Assembly (NCBI GenBank): GCA_023230175.1
Contig: JALNXV010000015.1
Location: 1-21,651, forward strand
Origin: Candidatus Cloacimonadota bacterium
GTDB taxonomy: Bacteria > Cloacimonadota > Cloacimonadia > Cloacimonadales > WRIO01
Direction of reading: 5' to 3'
Length of the DNA stretch: 21,651 nt
The notes beneath the pieces were generated by a model, which had not been told where the DNA came from, searched no databases, and saw nothing but the letters and a program-made list of their open reading frames with translations. A program made the position numbers and the translations under genes. Positions 16,175-21,651 of the stretch are shown one piece after another; the first letter of the stretch is position 1, and every line of letters begins with the position of its first letter.

Positions 16175-16267
16175 ATGGAAGATATCAAAAGACTGGAAAA
16201 CTGCTCTGATTTCATCAGAGATAGGATAAAGTTCCAGGTTGATGCGATTGCTTGCAGAAAGCATTGA
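16175..16267 (+). pseudogene. 30-codon ORF, possible remnant of a purine nucleoside phosphorylase gene
   Basis: An ATG with a perfect GGAGG site six bases upstream encodes 30 residues. The segment LENCSDFIRDRIKFQ resembles the N-terminus of trimeric purine nucleoside phosphorylases (…ADFIKSK..FKPEIGIVLGSGLG), but the reading stops before the phosphate-binding loop would appear. It ends 17 bases before the DUF3795 start. It may be a truncated gene or a real short peptide; the resemblance covers about 15 residues and is only suggestive. Confidence 0.3.
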
Positions 16268-16284
16268 TCAAGGAGGATTGAAAG

Positions 16285-16623
16285 ATGAAGAAAATGATTG
16301 CCTTCTGCGGGCTGGATTGCCAGGAATGCGATGTTTTCAAGGCAACGGCAGCCGACGATGATGAGCTTCGGCAGAAGACTGCAAAGCTTTGGAGTGAAAT
16401 GAACCATGCGCCGATCACGCCTGAGATGATCAACTGCGACGGCTGCCGCATGAATGGCGTGAAGACCCCTTATTGTGAAAGCCTTTGTAAAATCAGAAAG
16501 TGCGCGCTGAAGAGGAAATTGGAAACCTGCGGTGACTGTCCTGAGATTCATGGCTGCCCGACTGTCGGACCTGTTATTGAATACAGTCCGGAAGCCCGGG
16601 AAAACCTAAAACTTAAGAATTGA
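16285..16623 (+). CDS. DUF3795 cysteine-rich protein
   Basis: A 112-residue small protein with paired cysteines throughout: FCGLDCQECDVF near the N-terminus, CDGCRMNG in the middle, then CESLCKIRKC, CGDCPEIHGC. This cysteine layout is the mark of DUF3795, a probable zinc- or iron-sulfur-binding family without a known function. AAGGAGG (16270-16276) is eight bases ahead of ATG 16285. It lies outside the repeat-bracketed cluster, 53 bases before the acetate kinase-like gene, and codon use appears more GC-rich than in the cluster. Confidence 0.88.
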   Translation: MKKMIAFCGLDCQECDVFKATAADDDELRQKTAKLWSEMNHAPITPEMINCDGCRMNGVKTPYCESLCKIRKCALKRKLETCGDCPEIHGCPTVGPVIEYSPEARENLKLKN

Positions 16624-16676
16624 CGCTTCAATCTGGTCTTTGCTTGTGATATGCTCGATCCATGAGCAAGGAAAAA

Positions 16677-17837
16677 ATGAAGATTCTCGTATGCAATGCC
16701 GGCAGCACGTCTTTGAAGTTCAAGCTGTTTGAAATGCCTTCTGAACGGGTTATCGCTTCTGGAGGCGTCGAACGGGTAGGGTCGGAAGATGATGCTGTGT
16801 TTCATTACAGGAGCATTGACTGTGAAGAAGTCAATCTTCAGAAGTGCAGCATCAAGGACTACAAGTCTGGAATTGAACTCTTTCTGAAGCATCTGAGCAG
16901 CGACATATGCGGCATCGATGAAATCAGAAGGGTGGGGTTCAAGACTGTCTTGTCCAGGACTTGCTTCGGCACTTGCGAACTTGATGACCAGGTGCTGCGA
17001 GGAATGAGGGATTGGCAAGTGCTTGCTCCAGTGCATGCCCGGGCCTATCTTGAATCGATTCAGGCAATGAAGCAGAGCCTTCCAGATGCAAGGATGATCG
17101 GGGTGTTCGAGACCGGCTTCCACAAGACCATACCGCTTGAAAGAAGGATCTATGGCGTTCCGTATCAGTGGTACGAGAAGTACGGAATCCAGCGCCTGGG
17201 CTTTCACGGGGCATCGCACAGCTATATTGCAAGCTGCCTTTCCGCTTTGAAGCAGCATTATCGTGCAATTTCATGCCATCTTGGAGGAAGCGGTTCAATC
17301 TGTGCGATCCTGGATGGCAAGAGCATTGATACGAGTTTCGGCATGTCGTTGGAAACTGGCCTGATTCATGCCAATAGAGTTGGCGACATGGATCCTACGA
17401 TGGTTTTCTACCTGATGCAGGAAGGTCTTGGGCAGGATGAGATCCTCAATGGCTTGCAGATCAATGGCGGACTGGCTGGAATTTCAGGGGTCAGCGGAGA
17501 CCTGAGGTATGTTCAGGAAGCAGCAGACAAAGGAAACAGCCGTGCAAAGCTTGCATTGGACGCCTATGTGAATGGGATAGTCCATTACATCGGTGCTTTC
17601 GCCATGGATCTTGGTGGTTTGGACAATCTTGTGTTCACCGCCGGCATAGGAGAGCATTCTGCTGCTGTAAGGAAAGCAGTCTGCCAGAAGCTTGGTGCAC
17701 TTGGAGTCCGCATTGATGATTCAAAGAATGATAGGAACTGTCCGATCATCTCGGCTGATGATTCTGATGTTGTTGTCCGTGTAATACCAACTGATGAAGA
17801 ACTCGTAGTTGCACGAGAGACCTATAAGCTTGATTGA
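16677..17837 (+). CDS. Acetate kinase family protein, divergent paralogue
   Basis: A 386-residue ASKHA-fold kinase related to AckA, which phosphorylates acetate with ATP. Conserved parts include N7/S10/S12 in CNAGSTSLKF, RLGFHGASH (H177), DGKSIDTS, R234 in NRVGDMDP, and TAGIGEHS near the end. Several acetate-site positions differ: the usual GHRVVHGG is VGFKTVLS (R to K89, H to F88), APLHNP is APVHAR, FDTAFH is FETGFH, and HLGNG is HLGGSG. It may use another short acid or be regulatory. I start at ATG 16677 because AAGGA lies just ahead and MKILVCN matches the family; ATG 16662 is an in-frame alternative. No phosphotransacetylase gene is adjacent. Confidence 0.85.
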   Translation: MKILVCNAGSTSLKFKLFEMPSERVIASGGVERVGSEDDAVFHYRSIDCEEVNLQKCSIKDYKSGIELFLKHLSSDICGIDEIRRVGFKTVLSRTCFGTCELDDQVLRGMRDWQVLAPVHARAYLESIQAMKQSLPDARMIGVFETGFHKTIPLERRIYGVPYQWYEKYGIQRLGFHGASHSYIASCLSALKQHYRAISCHLGGSGSICAILDGKSIDTSFGMSLETGLIHANRVGDMDPTMVFYLMQEGLGQDEILNGLQINGGLAGISGVSGDLRYVQEAADKGNSRAKLALDAYVNGIVHYIGAFAMDLGGLDNLVFTAGIGEHSAAVRKAVCQKLGALGVRIDDSKNDRNCPIISADDSDVVVRVIPTDEELVVARETYKLD

Positions 17838-17862
17838 CATGATGCTTCTGATTCTGTATTCT
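17834..17862 (+). promoter_or_regulatory. Sigma-70 promoter of the TetR-GNAT operon
   Basis: TTGACA (17834-17839) is a perfect -35 and TATTCT (17857-17862) a fair -10, exactly 17 bp apart. The -35 overlaps the stop of the kinase gene. The predicted start of transcription near 17869 falls inside the palindromic operator. Confidence 0.7.
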
Positions 17863-17867
17863 ACTTA

Positions 17868-17887
17868 AGGTTACCGAGCGGTAACCT
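17868..17887. promoter_or_regulatory. Perfect 20-bp palindromic operator for the TetR protein
   Basis: Nine-base arms AGGTTACCG and CGGTAACCT flank a two-base AG centre. It sits between the -10 element and the ATG at 17897, so a bound dimer would block the promoter. ACCG-NN-CGGT palindromes of this size are characteristic of TetR-family sites, and the gene behind it is a TetR regulator. Confidence 0.8.
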
Positions 17888-17896
17888 GAAGGGAAT

Positions 17897-18496
17897 ATGA
17901 AGAATAATACGAAGGAAGAGATCACAATCGAAGCTTTGAAGCTGTTTGCCGTGCGTGGCTATGAAGCTGTTTCCATGAGGGAGATAGCAGATGAGCTTGG
18001 CATCACGAAAGCCGCTTTGTACAAGCATTTTGAAAGCAAGCATGATATTCTTCAAAGCATTGTCATGCGGATGGAGAAAGAAGATGCCATAAGCGCAGAG
18101 GCCTGCGACCTCCCGTCCGGAACTCTGTCCGATCAACCTGATTCATACAGGCAGACCACATTTGAAGATCTGATGAAATTCACCGAAATGCAGTTTGCCT
18201 ATTGGACTGAAGACCCGTTTGCCTCACGGTTTCGTAAGATGCTGGCTTTGGAGAAAAACCGTGATGCCGAGATGGCAAAGCTCTTCGAACAGTATGTCTG
18301 TTCGGGACCTTTGGGATATGTTGCGGACATATTCAGCATGCAGTGCCCTGATTGTTATGATGCACAGCAGAAGGCTCTGGAATTCTACGGGCCTGTCTTC
18401 ATGCTTTACAGCCTTTATGATGGCAGCGGCGATGAAGATGGCGTTCGGAAGATGCTTCGAAATCATCTTGAAAAAAATAGGAGAGGCTCAATATGA
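17897..18496 (+). CDS. TetR/AcrR-family transcriptional regulator
   Basis: A 199-residue repressor. Residues about 8-55 are the TetR helix-turn-helix ([24 protein letters not shown], then [16 protein letters not shown]). The remaining helices should form the ligand pocket and dimer face; they carry no signature that names the ligand. An AAGGG ribosome site lies unusually close (about three bases) to ATG 17897. It is preceded by its own promoter and palindrome and overlaps the acetyltransferase gene by four bases, so it very probably represses itself and that enzyme. Confidence 0.92.
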   Translation: MKNNTKEEITIEALKLFAVRGYEAVSMREIADELGITKAALYKHFESKHDILQSIVMRMEKEDAISAEACDLPSGTLSDQPDSYRQTTFEDLMKFTEMQFAYWTEDPFASRFRKMLALEKNRDAEMAKLFEQYVCSGPLGYVADIFSMQCPDCYDAQQKALEFYGPVFMLYSLYDGSGDEDGVRKMLRNHLEKNRRGSI

Positions 18497-19119
18497 CTGC
18501 ACAGGATTATTGTATAAGGCTTGAACGGCCTGATGAATGGCGGCAGACTGAGAATCTGGTCAGGGAATCTTTCTGGAACGTTTATAGGCCAGGCTGTCTG
18601 GAGCATTATGTGCTTCATACGTACCGGTACAGGGATGACTTTGTTCCCGAACTTGATCTGGTCATGGAAAAGGACGGGATTCTCATTGGACAGGTGATGT
18701 ATGTCCGGGCCTCTATTGCCCTTGATAGTGGAGGACAGCTTCCGATAATGACGATGGGTCCTATCGGGATTCTGCCTGAGTACAAGAGAAAAGGACATGG
18801 AAAGGCTCTTCTTGATTTTTCGATGTCCAAGGCAAAGGCAATGGGTGCTGGTGCGTTGTGCTTCGAGGGGAACATCGGCTTCTATGGTAAATCCGGATTC
18901 AAAGTTGCCTCGACAATGGGAATTCACTACTATGCCGAGCCAAGAGATGCCGTAGTTCCGTATTTCCTCTGCAAGGAGCTCGAGGAAGGTTATCTCAAAG
19001 GGGTTACAGGAACCTATCATACTCCTCAGGGGTACTTCGTTGATGAGAAAGAGGCCAAGCAATTCGATGAATCATTTCCTCCGAAGATCAGGCTGAAGCT
19101 TCCCGGTCAGCTTTTCTGA
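18493..19119 (+). CDS. GNAT-family N-acetyltransferase
   Basis: A 208-residue acetyl-CoA-dependent acyltransferase of the GNAT fold. The acetyl-CoA loop is visible at about residues 89-108: [21 protein letters not shown], containing the R-x-G-x-G/A type pattern RKGHGK, followed by a helix and [10 protein letters not shown], the usual last part of the fold. It belongs to the YhbS-like group. Its start overlaps the TetR stop (ATGA) and follows an AGGAGAGG ribosome site, so the pair is co-translated. The acceptor may be a small amine or antibiotic that also induces the TetR protein; this is inference. Confidence 0.88.
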   Translation: MTAQDYCIRLERPDEWRQTENLVRESFWNVYRPGCLEHYVLHTYRYRDDFVPELDLVMEKDGILIGQVMYVRASIALDSGGQLPIMTMGPIGILPEYKRKGHGKALLDFSMSKAKAMGAGALCFEGNIGFYGKSGFKVASTMGIHYYAEPRDAVVPYFLCKELEEGYLKGVTGTYHTPQGYFVDEKEAKQFDESFPPKIRLKLPGQLF

Positions 19120-19128
19120 TTGTCAGTG

Positions 19129-19839
19129 TCATTTCTGCTGTTCGAAATAATCATAGCCATTGTCTTCTTCAAATTGTTCTCCGAATCGTTCGTAATAGCC
19201 TCGGTCGGTGAATTCATACGGTGTGTTCTCGTCTGAAAGCAATTGCTCCGGAAGGTTTATAAGCAGGAAGCCAAGCACTCCTATTGCTGCTATTGCCATG
19301 AGCCATTGCCTGAACTTTGGCCGGTTGCCTTTTCCCTTGAACAGTTCGATTCCGATGCCGATTGCAACTGGCAGGAACCCGAACAGCGAGGTTGCTAGCC
19401 CGGGCGAGTAGAGGGTATTCATTCCGTAGCTGCTGAAAGTTTTCATGTCAGCTATTCCGATGGTTACGTGGATCACTACTTCAAACAGCGAGAACAGCAT
19501 GATGGCGATTGCCGCACTCTTTTTCCATCCCCAGAAATGAAGAACGATGCATCCTATGATGACGGCTCCGAAGTTAGTGATCATGTCTGTAAGCCTGTTC
19601 ATAGGATAACGGCTCAGATAGCTTGAGCCATGGCTTAGGTTGTAAGAATAATGAAGCCCGCCGGGGAGGACCCATTCTTCAAGTACATGGAGAACAAGCA
19701 CTATGATTGCCAAGGTGCAGAATATGCTTAGCTTGGTCCATGCTTTTCGATTCCTGTAAATCTTGATGCCAAGGCCGGCAGCAATTGCTGTCATCACATA
19801 AAGCCAGATCGAGAGCCATGCTTGAATAATTGTTTCCAT
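19129..19839 (-). CDS. HXXEE-domain integral membrane protein
   Basis: A 236-residue membrane protein of unknown function. About six hydrophobic segments are visible in the first 200 residues, and LHVLEEWVLPGG carries the HxxEE motif (H51, E54, E55) that names the family; a later histidine pair in EVVIHV fits the same pattern of buried polar residues. The C-terminal 35 residues are acidic and tyrosine-rich and probably cytoplasmic. AAGGGA about seven bases before the ATG on the minus strand is the ribosome site. It is convergent with the acetyltransferase and divergent from the second TetR gene, which may control it. Confidence 0.85.
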   Translation of the reverse strand: METIIQAWLSIWLYVMTAIAAGLGIKIYRNRKAWTKLSIFCTLAIIVLVLHVLEEWVLPGGLHYSYNLSHGSSYLSRYPMNRLTDMITNFGAVIIGCIVLHFWGWKKSAAIAIMLFSLFEVVIHVTIGIADMKTFSSYGMNTLYSPGLATSLFGFLPVAIGIGIELFKGKGNRPKFRQWLMAIAAIGVLGFLLINLPEQLLSDENTPYEFTDRGYYERFGEQFEEDNGYDYFEQQK

Positions 19840-19864
19840 CGGTTTTCCCTTTACGCTACTAATG

Positions 19865-19887
19865 TATCACATCGGCGAAGTGTGATA
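19865..19887. promoter_or_regulatory. Inverted repeat TATCACA/TGTGATA in the divergent region
   Basis: Seven-base arms at 19865-19871 and 19881-19887, nine bases apart, lie 26 bp upstream of the HXXEE gene start. This is a possible TetR operator on the membrane-protein side of the shared region. Confidence 0.45.
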
Positions 19888-19899
19888 TATTGGCCAATA
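19888..19899. promoter_or_regulatory. 12-bp perfect palindrome in the divergent region
   Basis: TATTGGCCAATA directly abuts the inverted repeat at 19865-19887, in the middle of the 114-bp gap between the HXXEE and TetR genes. It is a second candidate regulator site. Confidence 0.4.
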
Positions 19900-19905
19900 A
19901 GAAAA

Positions 19906-19933
19906 CGCTACACGGTTCGCAAAGATTGTAGCG
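19906..19933. promoter_or_regulatory. Inverted repeat CGCTACA/TGTAGCG before the second TetR gene
   Basis: Seven-base perfect arms at 19906-19912 and 19927-19933, 14 bases apart, end 20 bp before the TetR start. It could be an operator or a hairpin in the TetR leader RNA. Confidence 0.45.
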
Positions 19934-19953
19934 CATGATGATGGAGGTCCTGG

Positions 19954-20502
19954 ATGTATCATATCAAAGCCGACAAGCGAAGCGAGAGATCTGCTGCTCT
20001 GATATACAGAGGTCTGCTTGAATGCCTGAAAAGCAAACCTTTTGACTTGATTTCCATAAGTGACCTTCAGAGGGCATCTTCCGTTGCCCGCACCACCTTC
20101 TACAGATGTTTTGACAATATCTCCGATGTGCTGATGTGGAAATGCGATATGTGCTTCTTTGAAGTCCTCGGTGCTTACAATCCACAGCGTTTTCCTAATG
20201 AGATTGAGCTTGCAAGGCATTATTTCTCTTACTGGATAACTCATAGCGACATCCTTGAATTGCTGATACGGATTAACCGCCAGGATATCATCTATGCCTG
20301 CCATATGAAGAATGCCAAGATTCTTCAGAAGCGTTTCGGCAATGCTCCGAAACATGGGAACTACTTCATCGCCATCCGCACAGGATTCACTATCAGCGTA
20401 CTAACTACGTGGCTTTCAAGCGGACGCAAGGAGAATGCCGATGAACTTGTCGATATCATTCAGGAGCAGCTTGTCGGGCTGGTGGTGGCTCTTGAGAAAT
20501 AA
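19954..20502 (+). CDS. TetR-family transcriptional regulator
   Basis: A 182-residue regulator. The helix-turn-helix lies at about residues 12-60; SISDLQRASSVARTTFYRCFDNISDVL is a clear TetR recognition region. The rest resembles the C-terminal domain of TetR proteins of the DhaS/YfiR type without a ligand signature. GGAGG (19943-19947) lies six bases before ATG 19954. It is divergent from the HXXEE membrane protein gene, and the short shared region contains three inverted repeats, so control of that gene and of itself is likely. Its stop codon lies inside the palindrome that precedes the XRE-DUF3990 gene. Confidence 0.88.
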   Translation: MYHIKADKRSERSAALIYRGLLECLKSKPFDLISISDLQRASSVARTTFYRCFDNISDVLMWKCDMCFFEVLGAYNPQRFPNEIELARHYFSYWITHSDILELLIRINRQDIIYACHMKNAKILQKRFGNAPKHGNYFIAIRTGFTISVLTTWLSSGRKENADELVDIIQEQLVGLVVALEK

Positions 20503-20546
20503 TATAGCATATGCTATATTATTAATGATAGTAAAAGCTATATTAG
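20498..20546. promoter_or_regulatory. 26-bp perfect palindrome plus extra half-site, operator of the XRE-DUF3990 gene
   Basis: Positions 20498-20523 are a perfect palindrome (13-base arms, centre at 20510/20511). Each arm contains TAATATAGC or its complement GCTATATTA, and the latter recurs at 20538-20546, 25 bp downstream of the first. The set lies 20-68 bp ahead of the XRE-type gene, the usual place for autoregulation by a helix-turn-helix protein. Confidence 0.7.
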
Positions 20547-20565
20547 CAATGCAGGAGATGTAAGA

Positions 20566-21441
20566 ATGCAAGAAATGATCAGGATGATCCGAGAAAAAAC
20601 CGGTCTCAGTCAGACAGCTTTCGGTGATGCTCTTGGCGTTTCTTTTTCTACTGTGAACCGCTGGGAAAACGGAAAAGCACTTCCCAATAAGATTGCTCAG
20701 CTCGGAATGCATGATCTGGCAAAGGATAAAAGCATCTCCATTGTTTCGATGATAGTCGATAAAATCCAGCAAGAAGAGTATAAATTGAATCTGGATGACC
20801 AAAAACTTGTTCTATATCATGGATCTAAAGCAGGTATTGGAGGAAAAATTTCGCCGATAAGCCGTGACAGGTGTGATTTTGGGAAAGGATTCTATATGGG
20901 AACTGCTCCAGAACAGCCGCTTTCGCTAGCCTGTGATTTCGAGCAATCCAGATTATACATTGTTTCTCTTGATTTGAAAGGACTTGCATGCGTTACTGTC
21001 GACCCGGATATTGATTGGGCGATGCTTGTAGCTTTCAATCGAGGAAAAATGACAGACATCAAAGGCACTTCTCTCTACAGGAAATATGAAAAAATGGCTA
21101 ATGATGCTGATATAATAATTGGAAGCATTGCAAATGACCGAATGTTCTTTGTGCTGGACAATTTCTTCCAAGGAAACATCACCGATGCAGCATTGGTTGG
21201 GAGCCTTTCTGCATTGGATCTTGGTCTTCAGTATGTTGCAGTTACACAGAAGGCTTGTGATCATGTTCATATTGAAAAAGAAATCGGGCTTTCATATTTG
21301 GAACGCATTTGTATTCAAGATATTGCGGAAGAGAATCGTGAAAAAGGGATTTCTCTGGCAGATGATATCTGCAAGGCATACAGACGAGAAGGGGTCTTCT
21401 TTGATGAAATCCTGCGCAGTGCCAAGGAGGAGCTAAGATGA
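20566..21441 (+). CDS. XRE helix-turn-helix fused to DUF3990 (ADP-ribosyltransferase-like) domain
   Basis: A 291-residue two-domain protein. Residues 1-50 are an XRE/Cro-type helix-turn-helix (TGLSQTAFGDALGVSFSTVNRWENGKALP). Residues about 81-240 match DUF3990, a family placed with PARP/diphtheria-toxin-like ADP-ribosyltransferases: LYHGSKAG (H85) could be the NAD-binding histidine motif and DFGKGFYMGT (Y110) the tyrosine motif. The third acidic residue is not evident. AGGAG lies eight bases before ATG 20566. Its stop overlaps the start of a small gene (ATGA). Toxin-antitoxin modules often pair such domains with a small partner, but here the DNA-binding part sits on the enzyme itself. It could be a self-regulating toxin or a host-defence effector. 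Confidence 0.82.
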   Translation: MQEMIRMIREKTGLSQTAFGDALGVSFSTVNRWENGKALPNKIAQLGMHDLAKDKSISIVSMIVDKIQQEEYKLNLDDQKLVLYHGSKAGIGGKISPISRDRCDFGKGFYMGTAPEQPLSLACDFEQSRLYIVSLDLKGLACVTVDPDIDWAMLVAFNRGKMTDIKGTSLYRKYEKMANDADIIIGSIANDRMFFVLDNFFQGNITDAALVGSLSALDLGLQYVAVTQKACDHVHIEKEIGLSYLERICIQDIAEENREKGISLADDICKAYRREGVFFDEILRSAKEELR

Positions 21442-21651
21442 ACCCTATGCAGCTTAAGCTCTGCGACATTCAGGGAAGGCTTTTTGAGATGTCATCAGAC
21501 ATGAATCTATCGAGCAAGTCTTTCATTGAATCATTCATGAAGTCAGAAGTGGCCAGGAATCTGGATTCCGTCTACAACAGGATGCAGTGGGCAGGTGAGG
21601 AGTACTTGATGGAAGAACTCCTGGATAATTGCGATATTAAGAAATCAGATG
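21438..21651 (+). CDS. Small partner protein of the XRE-DUF3990 gene, partial (3' end beyond window)
   Basis: The first 71 residues of a small protein are visible; the gene runs off the end. AAGGAGG lies seven bases before ATG 21438, and the start overlaps the upstream stop. The sequence is charged, probably helical, with SSKSFIESFMKSEVA, then RMQWAGEEYLMEEL. The layout (helix, short core, then a Gly-x-x-Tyr-[IL] segment) is reminiscent of DUF3791 proteins, which are often found beside DUF3990, but the match is loose. An antitoxin or specificity partner is the natural guess from the coupling. Confidence 0.6.
   Translation, partial: MNPMQLKLCDIQGRLFEMSSDMNLSSKSFIESFMKSEVARNLDSVYNRMQWAGEEYLMEELLDNCDIKKSD

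Noticed and set aside
16548..17258. Long minus-strand open frame opposite the acetate kinase-like gene
   Set aside because: It lies wholly against well-supported plus-strand genes, has no family features, and its residues reflect the reverse reading of those codons.
18463..19062. 199-residue minus-strand open frame opposite the GNAT gene
   Set aside because: The GNAT reading has a full acetyl-CoA motif and coupled start; the opposite frame shows no recognisable domain or ribosome site.
19865..19887. CRP-type site
   Set aside because: The halves are in the everted order (TCACA then TGTGA) with a nine-base gap, unlike the TGTGA-N6-TCACA consensus.

Overview
The window looks like chromosomal DNA of a Sphaerochaeta-like spirochaete or a related anaerobic gut bacterium. 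The pointers are a solute-binding protein whose export signal ends in an Ala-Gly/Lys-Glu-Ala stretch typical of spirochaete binding proteins, MalF/MalG-type sugar permeases without their own ATPase, a PocR-AraC regulator, and an acetate kinase-like protein. This assignment is an inference from protein style, not from a marker gene. No rRNA, tRNA, CRISPR array, transposase or integrase was found.

Region 1 (1-1034): a GntR/FCD regulator, then a non-coding stretch with a broken 5' gene fragment that may be the start of a sugar:cation symporter.

Region 2 (1035-15885): a catabolic island. A PocR-AraC regulator on the minus strand diverges from a long plus-strand run: two sugar ABC permeases, the binding protein, a hairpin terminator, a cytoplasmic sialidase-like (BNR) protein, an unrecognised 562-residue protein with a possible polysaccharide-deacetylase-like core, an M20 amidohydrolase, a NagB-like isomerase with altered active site, a UroD-family protein, and a redox trio (GlpA-like, GlpB-like, DUF1667). 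A convergent DapA/NanA-family lyase closes it. Together these suggest import of a glycan or amino-sugar/sialic-acid-like compound, then cytoplasmic cleavage, deacylation, isomerisation or oxidation, and aldol cleavage. The exact substrate cannot be read from sequence, and several catalytic positions differ from the named families.

The island is bracketed by a 33-bp direct repeat with one mismatch (846-878 and 16115-16147). The repeat encodes the same short N-terminal peptide at both ends, so the ends look like scars of insertion or recombination.

Region 3 (15886-19839): an intergenic zone with gene relics, then a DUF3795 protein, a divergent acetate kinase paralogue, a TetR gene with a clear promoter and an overlapping 20-bp perfect palindromic operator, a translationally coupled GNAT acetyltransferase, and a convergent HXXEE membrane protein.

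Region 4 (19840-21651): a second TetR gene behind a short divergent intergenic region packed with inverted repeats. After it comes a two-gene module resembling a toxin-antitoxin system. Its first gene fuses an XRE helix-turn-helix domain to a DUF3990 (ADP-ribosyltransferase-like) domain, lies just behind a perfect 26-bp palindrome, and overlaps a small partner gene that runs off the window.
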